From contig JAISAQ010000056.1 of the NCBI GenBank assembly GCA_031266775.1, positions 98,655 to 162,654 on the forward strand: 64,000 bases of DNA, given 5' to 3'. Made by a program: the position numbers and the translations under genes. The number at the start of each line of letters is the position of its first letter. Positions within the stretch are counted from its first letter, which is position 1. The notes beneath the pieces were generated by a model. That model was given only the letters and a program-made list of their open reading frames with translations. It searched no databases and had not been told where the DNA came from. This DNA is from Treponema sp. Its GTDB lineage: Bacteria > Spirochaetota > Spirochaetia > Treponematales > Breznakiellaceae. Positions 62,245 through 64,000 of the stretch are shown here, in pieces.

Positions 62245-64000
62245 TCAAAAAGACCGGCTCCAGGACAGGGTAAAAGACATATCGCTGACAAACAGGGTTT
62301 CCGGGTGAAGGGGCATAAAACCCCAGCGAATATCAAACAGGGGGCCTTTTATTTCCAGTCCCAGATCCCCTTCCAGGATCAATCCCCCTCCCAGCGCCAA
62401 ACCCCTGCCCGAAAAACCTCCGGCACTGGTCCGGTTCGCATCGTATCGCAAGGATAACATGGCTTGACCGAAAAAGTCCGGCGTAATGTACTTACCCAGA
62501 AAAACACTTGTGTTATCAAAATAGTTACCGACCATGGCATTCCTGTCAACCGGGTCACGGTTCACCCGGTACAGGGTATTCTCGAAAATGGCGTTCTGAA
62601 GCAGCTGCGTGCGGACCGAAAACATGTCCAGCCTGAGGAAGTCCCGAATTCCCCGTTCCAGCCTCCGTACCACCTGAAACTGGGCCAGTATGTCGGAGGT
62701 TGAACCAAGCAAGGCCCGGCCCATGGCTTCGGTGGCGTTTTCCCCGGACGTTCCGGTGATGGGCTGGCCCAGGAGGGAAAAAATTTCCGCCTGGGAAAGG
62801 GGGGGGCTCGATTCAAAACGGGCGGTAAAGCTAAAGAGGGGGGCGTTGTCCACAACAAGGGAAATGGTCACAGGCCCGTTGTCGGTACGATCCCTCACTT
62901 CCGCCCTGGCGCTTATTCTGGGCTCAAACCGGTCTTCGTTTTCCCGTAAAACAATAGTACCCGACCGTATGTAAAAGCTCCGCTCAAAATAGTACAGCTC
63001 CCCGTTTTTTACGTTGATGTCGCTTACAATTGAAAAACGGGGAACCGCCGTATCCGCGGTGATCTTTACCTGCGTCCCCATGTCCGCGTAGGCCTGGATA
63101 ATGGGAAACCCGGTGGAAGGCCAGGTAAATTCAACCTGTTTCCCCGTGGTAACGCCTATATCCACCAGTACCGGAATACGGACCGGCCCGAACAGTTCTC
63201 CGGCCCGCGCGGCATTGATTCTGTCCATGTTAAGCCCCATTTCGGTATTCTGGGCGACAAGGTCCCCGGTAACGCTGAAGACCATGTTTTCCATGCCAAG
63301 GCGCAGTTCTCCGGCGGCGTCCCCGGACGCCATAAAGCCCCCAATGTCAAAACTATAGGGAATGGGCGTTTCCTGGGGAACGGAGATGTCAATAAGAAAG
63401 GTGCTGGGTATCCACCGGTCAAAGATGAACCAGCCCCCGGCCGTTCCCGCGCCGCCGCCTACCCGCGCCGGTACCGGCCCCCAGGATATCGCGTTGCCTT
63501 CAAGGCGGGCGGTAAAGGGCACGGGCCGTATGTCCCGGGAAAGGTAGTGCGTAACCTGTATGCCGACACTGGTTCCCTTTACCATTCCGAAGAATTCCGG
63601 GTCTCCCAGAGGCCCCCGTATCTCAACCGAACCGGCCGCGTAGCCTGAGGTAAGGGCGACCTGGCTAACGCGGGGAAGAACACTCCACAGGGCGGAAAGA
63701 TCAACGTAAAGATCCGGGCAGCGGGCGTCTATGGCGCTTGAAGCAATGATCCCCGAAACCGTACCCCGCACCGGAGACGGGGCCGAGAGTCCCGCGTAGA
63801 AATTTCCCTTTCCGTCCATGCGGAAACGGATCATGTCTTTGGGGCCGCCTGAAAGACGGAAATCGCCGCCGGCGCGGGAAAAGACAAAATCAAAGGGTTC
63901 CCCCGGACTCAGGCTGCCGAGACGGGCGGAAGCGACGCGGACGGCGCCTCCCAGGGATTCCGGAATGCGGCGGGCAAAGAGCCAGGAATCAACCGGCCTG
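62245..64000 (-). CDS. tamB: TamB-like translocation/assembly protein, C-terminal part, cut by window edge
   Basis: The reading frame is open to the window edge (585 codons, no stop); an internal ATG at 63834 is not the true start. The visible part has the DUF490/TamB pattern of beta repeats (VRIPVLVDIGVTTGKQVEFT; GELYYFERSFYIRSGTIVLR; SQAEIFSLLGQPITGT) and ends in a Phe-terminated beta signal (LSWSRSF), as expected for a protein that works with BamA. It is thought to carry phospholipid between membranes or help outer-membrane assembly. Located directly upstream of bamA, the treponemal order (TP0325-TP0326 from memory). Confidence 0.9.
   Translation of the reverse strand, partial: RPVDSWLFARRIPESLGGAVRVASARLGSLSPGEPFDFVFSRAGGDFRLSGGPKDMIRFRMDGKGNFYAGLSAPSPVRGTVSGIIASSAIDARCPDLYVDLSALWSVLPRVSQVALTSGYAAGSVEIRGPLGDPEFFGMVKGTSVGIQVTHYLSRDIRPVPFTARLEGNAISWGPVPARVGGGAGTAGGWFIFDRWIPSTFLIDISVPQETPIPYSFDIGGFMASGDAAGELRLGMENMVFSVTGDLVAQNTEMGLNMDRINAARAGELFGPVRIPVLVDIGVTTGKQVEFTWPSTGFPIIQAYADMGTQVKITADTAVPRFSIVSDINVKNGELYYFERSFYIRSGTIVLRENEDRFEPRISARAEVRDRTDNGPVTISLVVDNAPLFSFTARFESSPPLSQAEIFSLLGQPITGTSGENATEAMGRALLGSTSDILAQFQVVRRLERGIRDFLRLDMFSVRTQLLQNAIFENTLYRVNRDPVDRNAMVGNYFDNTSVFLGKYITPDFFGQAMLSLRYDANRTSAGGFSGRGLALGGGLILEGDLGLEIKGPLFDIRWGFMPLHPETLFVSDMSFTLSWSRSF

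Noticed and set aside
1-64000. tRNA, 5S/16S/23S rRNA, CRISPR, prophage or insertion-sequence genes
   Set aside because: No cloverleaf, rRNA core sequence, regular repeat-spacer array, transposase or phage structural motif was found on reading.

Overview
The window looks like chromosomal DNA of a free-living or gut-associated spirochaete of the Treponema group. The evidence is the gene content and order: a UPF0164/FadL-like protein next to a TPR protein and a sialidase-like SpoIIE phosphatase, a mreBCD-mrdA-rodA block downstream of ykgJ/mltG/dnaG/rpoD and rnpB, a GH57 protein with a DUF4912 protein, a DUF4954 protein, and a tamB-bamA-skp-mutS cluster. This identification rests on remembered treponemal gene orders, not on a search. 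The outer-membrane assembly genes show a diderm cell. G+C is about 55-60% by hand counts over most of the window and clearly lower (low to mid 40s) in the first 6 kb.

Layout. 1-5.94 kb (minus strand): a CUT1 sugar ABC transporter (lipoprotein binding protein, two permeases, no ATPase) followed by two tandem paralogous proteins with a glycoside-hydrolase-like plan; the second is cut by the window edge. 6.2-8.1 kb (minus): a ThuA-like protein and a Gfo/Idh/MocA dehydrogenase, probably also for sugar use. 8.15-17.2 kb (minus): TPR protein, mreB, mreC, mreD, mrdA (PBP2), rodA and a large radical-SAM/DUF2344 protein, forming a rod-shape and peptidoglycan-elongation operon. 17.26-17.84 kb: RNase P RNA on the minus strand, unusually long. 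17.9-25.0 kb (minus): ykgJ-like gene, metallo-beta-lactamase-fold gene, mltG, dnaG, rpoD and a coiled-coil zinc-ribbon gene, nearly all touching or overlapping (a macromolecular-synthesis operon).

25.1-34.3 kb (minus): a TPR envelope protein, a very large membrane sensor phosphatase, a small helical protein and a NahK-like kinase. 34.5-35.7 kb (plus): a UPF0164 outer-membrane protein. 35.8-38.8 kb (minus): pseudouridine synthase, DUF4912 protein and GH57 protein. 38.8-46.7 kb: mixed orientation, with an exported transglutaminase-like protein, an HTH-EIIA fusion regulator, cytidine deaminase, a three-gene overlapping operon (propeller-like protein, degenerate LytM protein, methyltransferase), a MATE transporter, and gph-trpR. 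46.7-52.2 kb: DUF4954 protein, HAD phosphatase overlapping a long PRPP synthetase, and an OmpA-domain protein. 52.2-55.6 kb: a triple zinc-module mini-protein, a probable 54-residue protein, hairpin-rich spacer, and an exported ankyrin protein. 55.6-64 kb (minus): tamB (cut by the edge), bamA, skp, mutS and comF.

No transposase, prophage, CRISPR array, tRNA or 5S/16S/23S rRNA gene was seen. The most notable items are the tandem hydrolase-like paralogs, the triple CxxC-x8-C-x7-H protein, several strong intergenic hairpins (one a 54-base three-way junction), the oversized RNase P RNA and the GH57 protein whose expected catalytic Asp is Asn.
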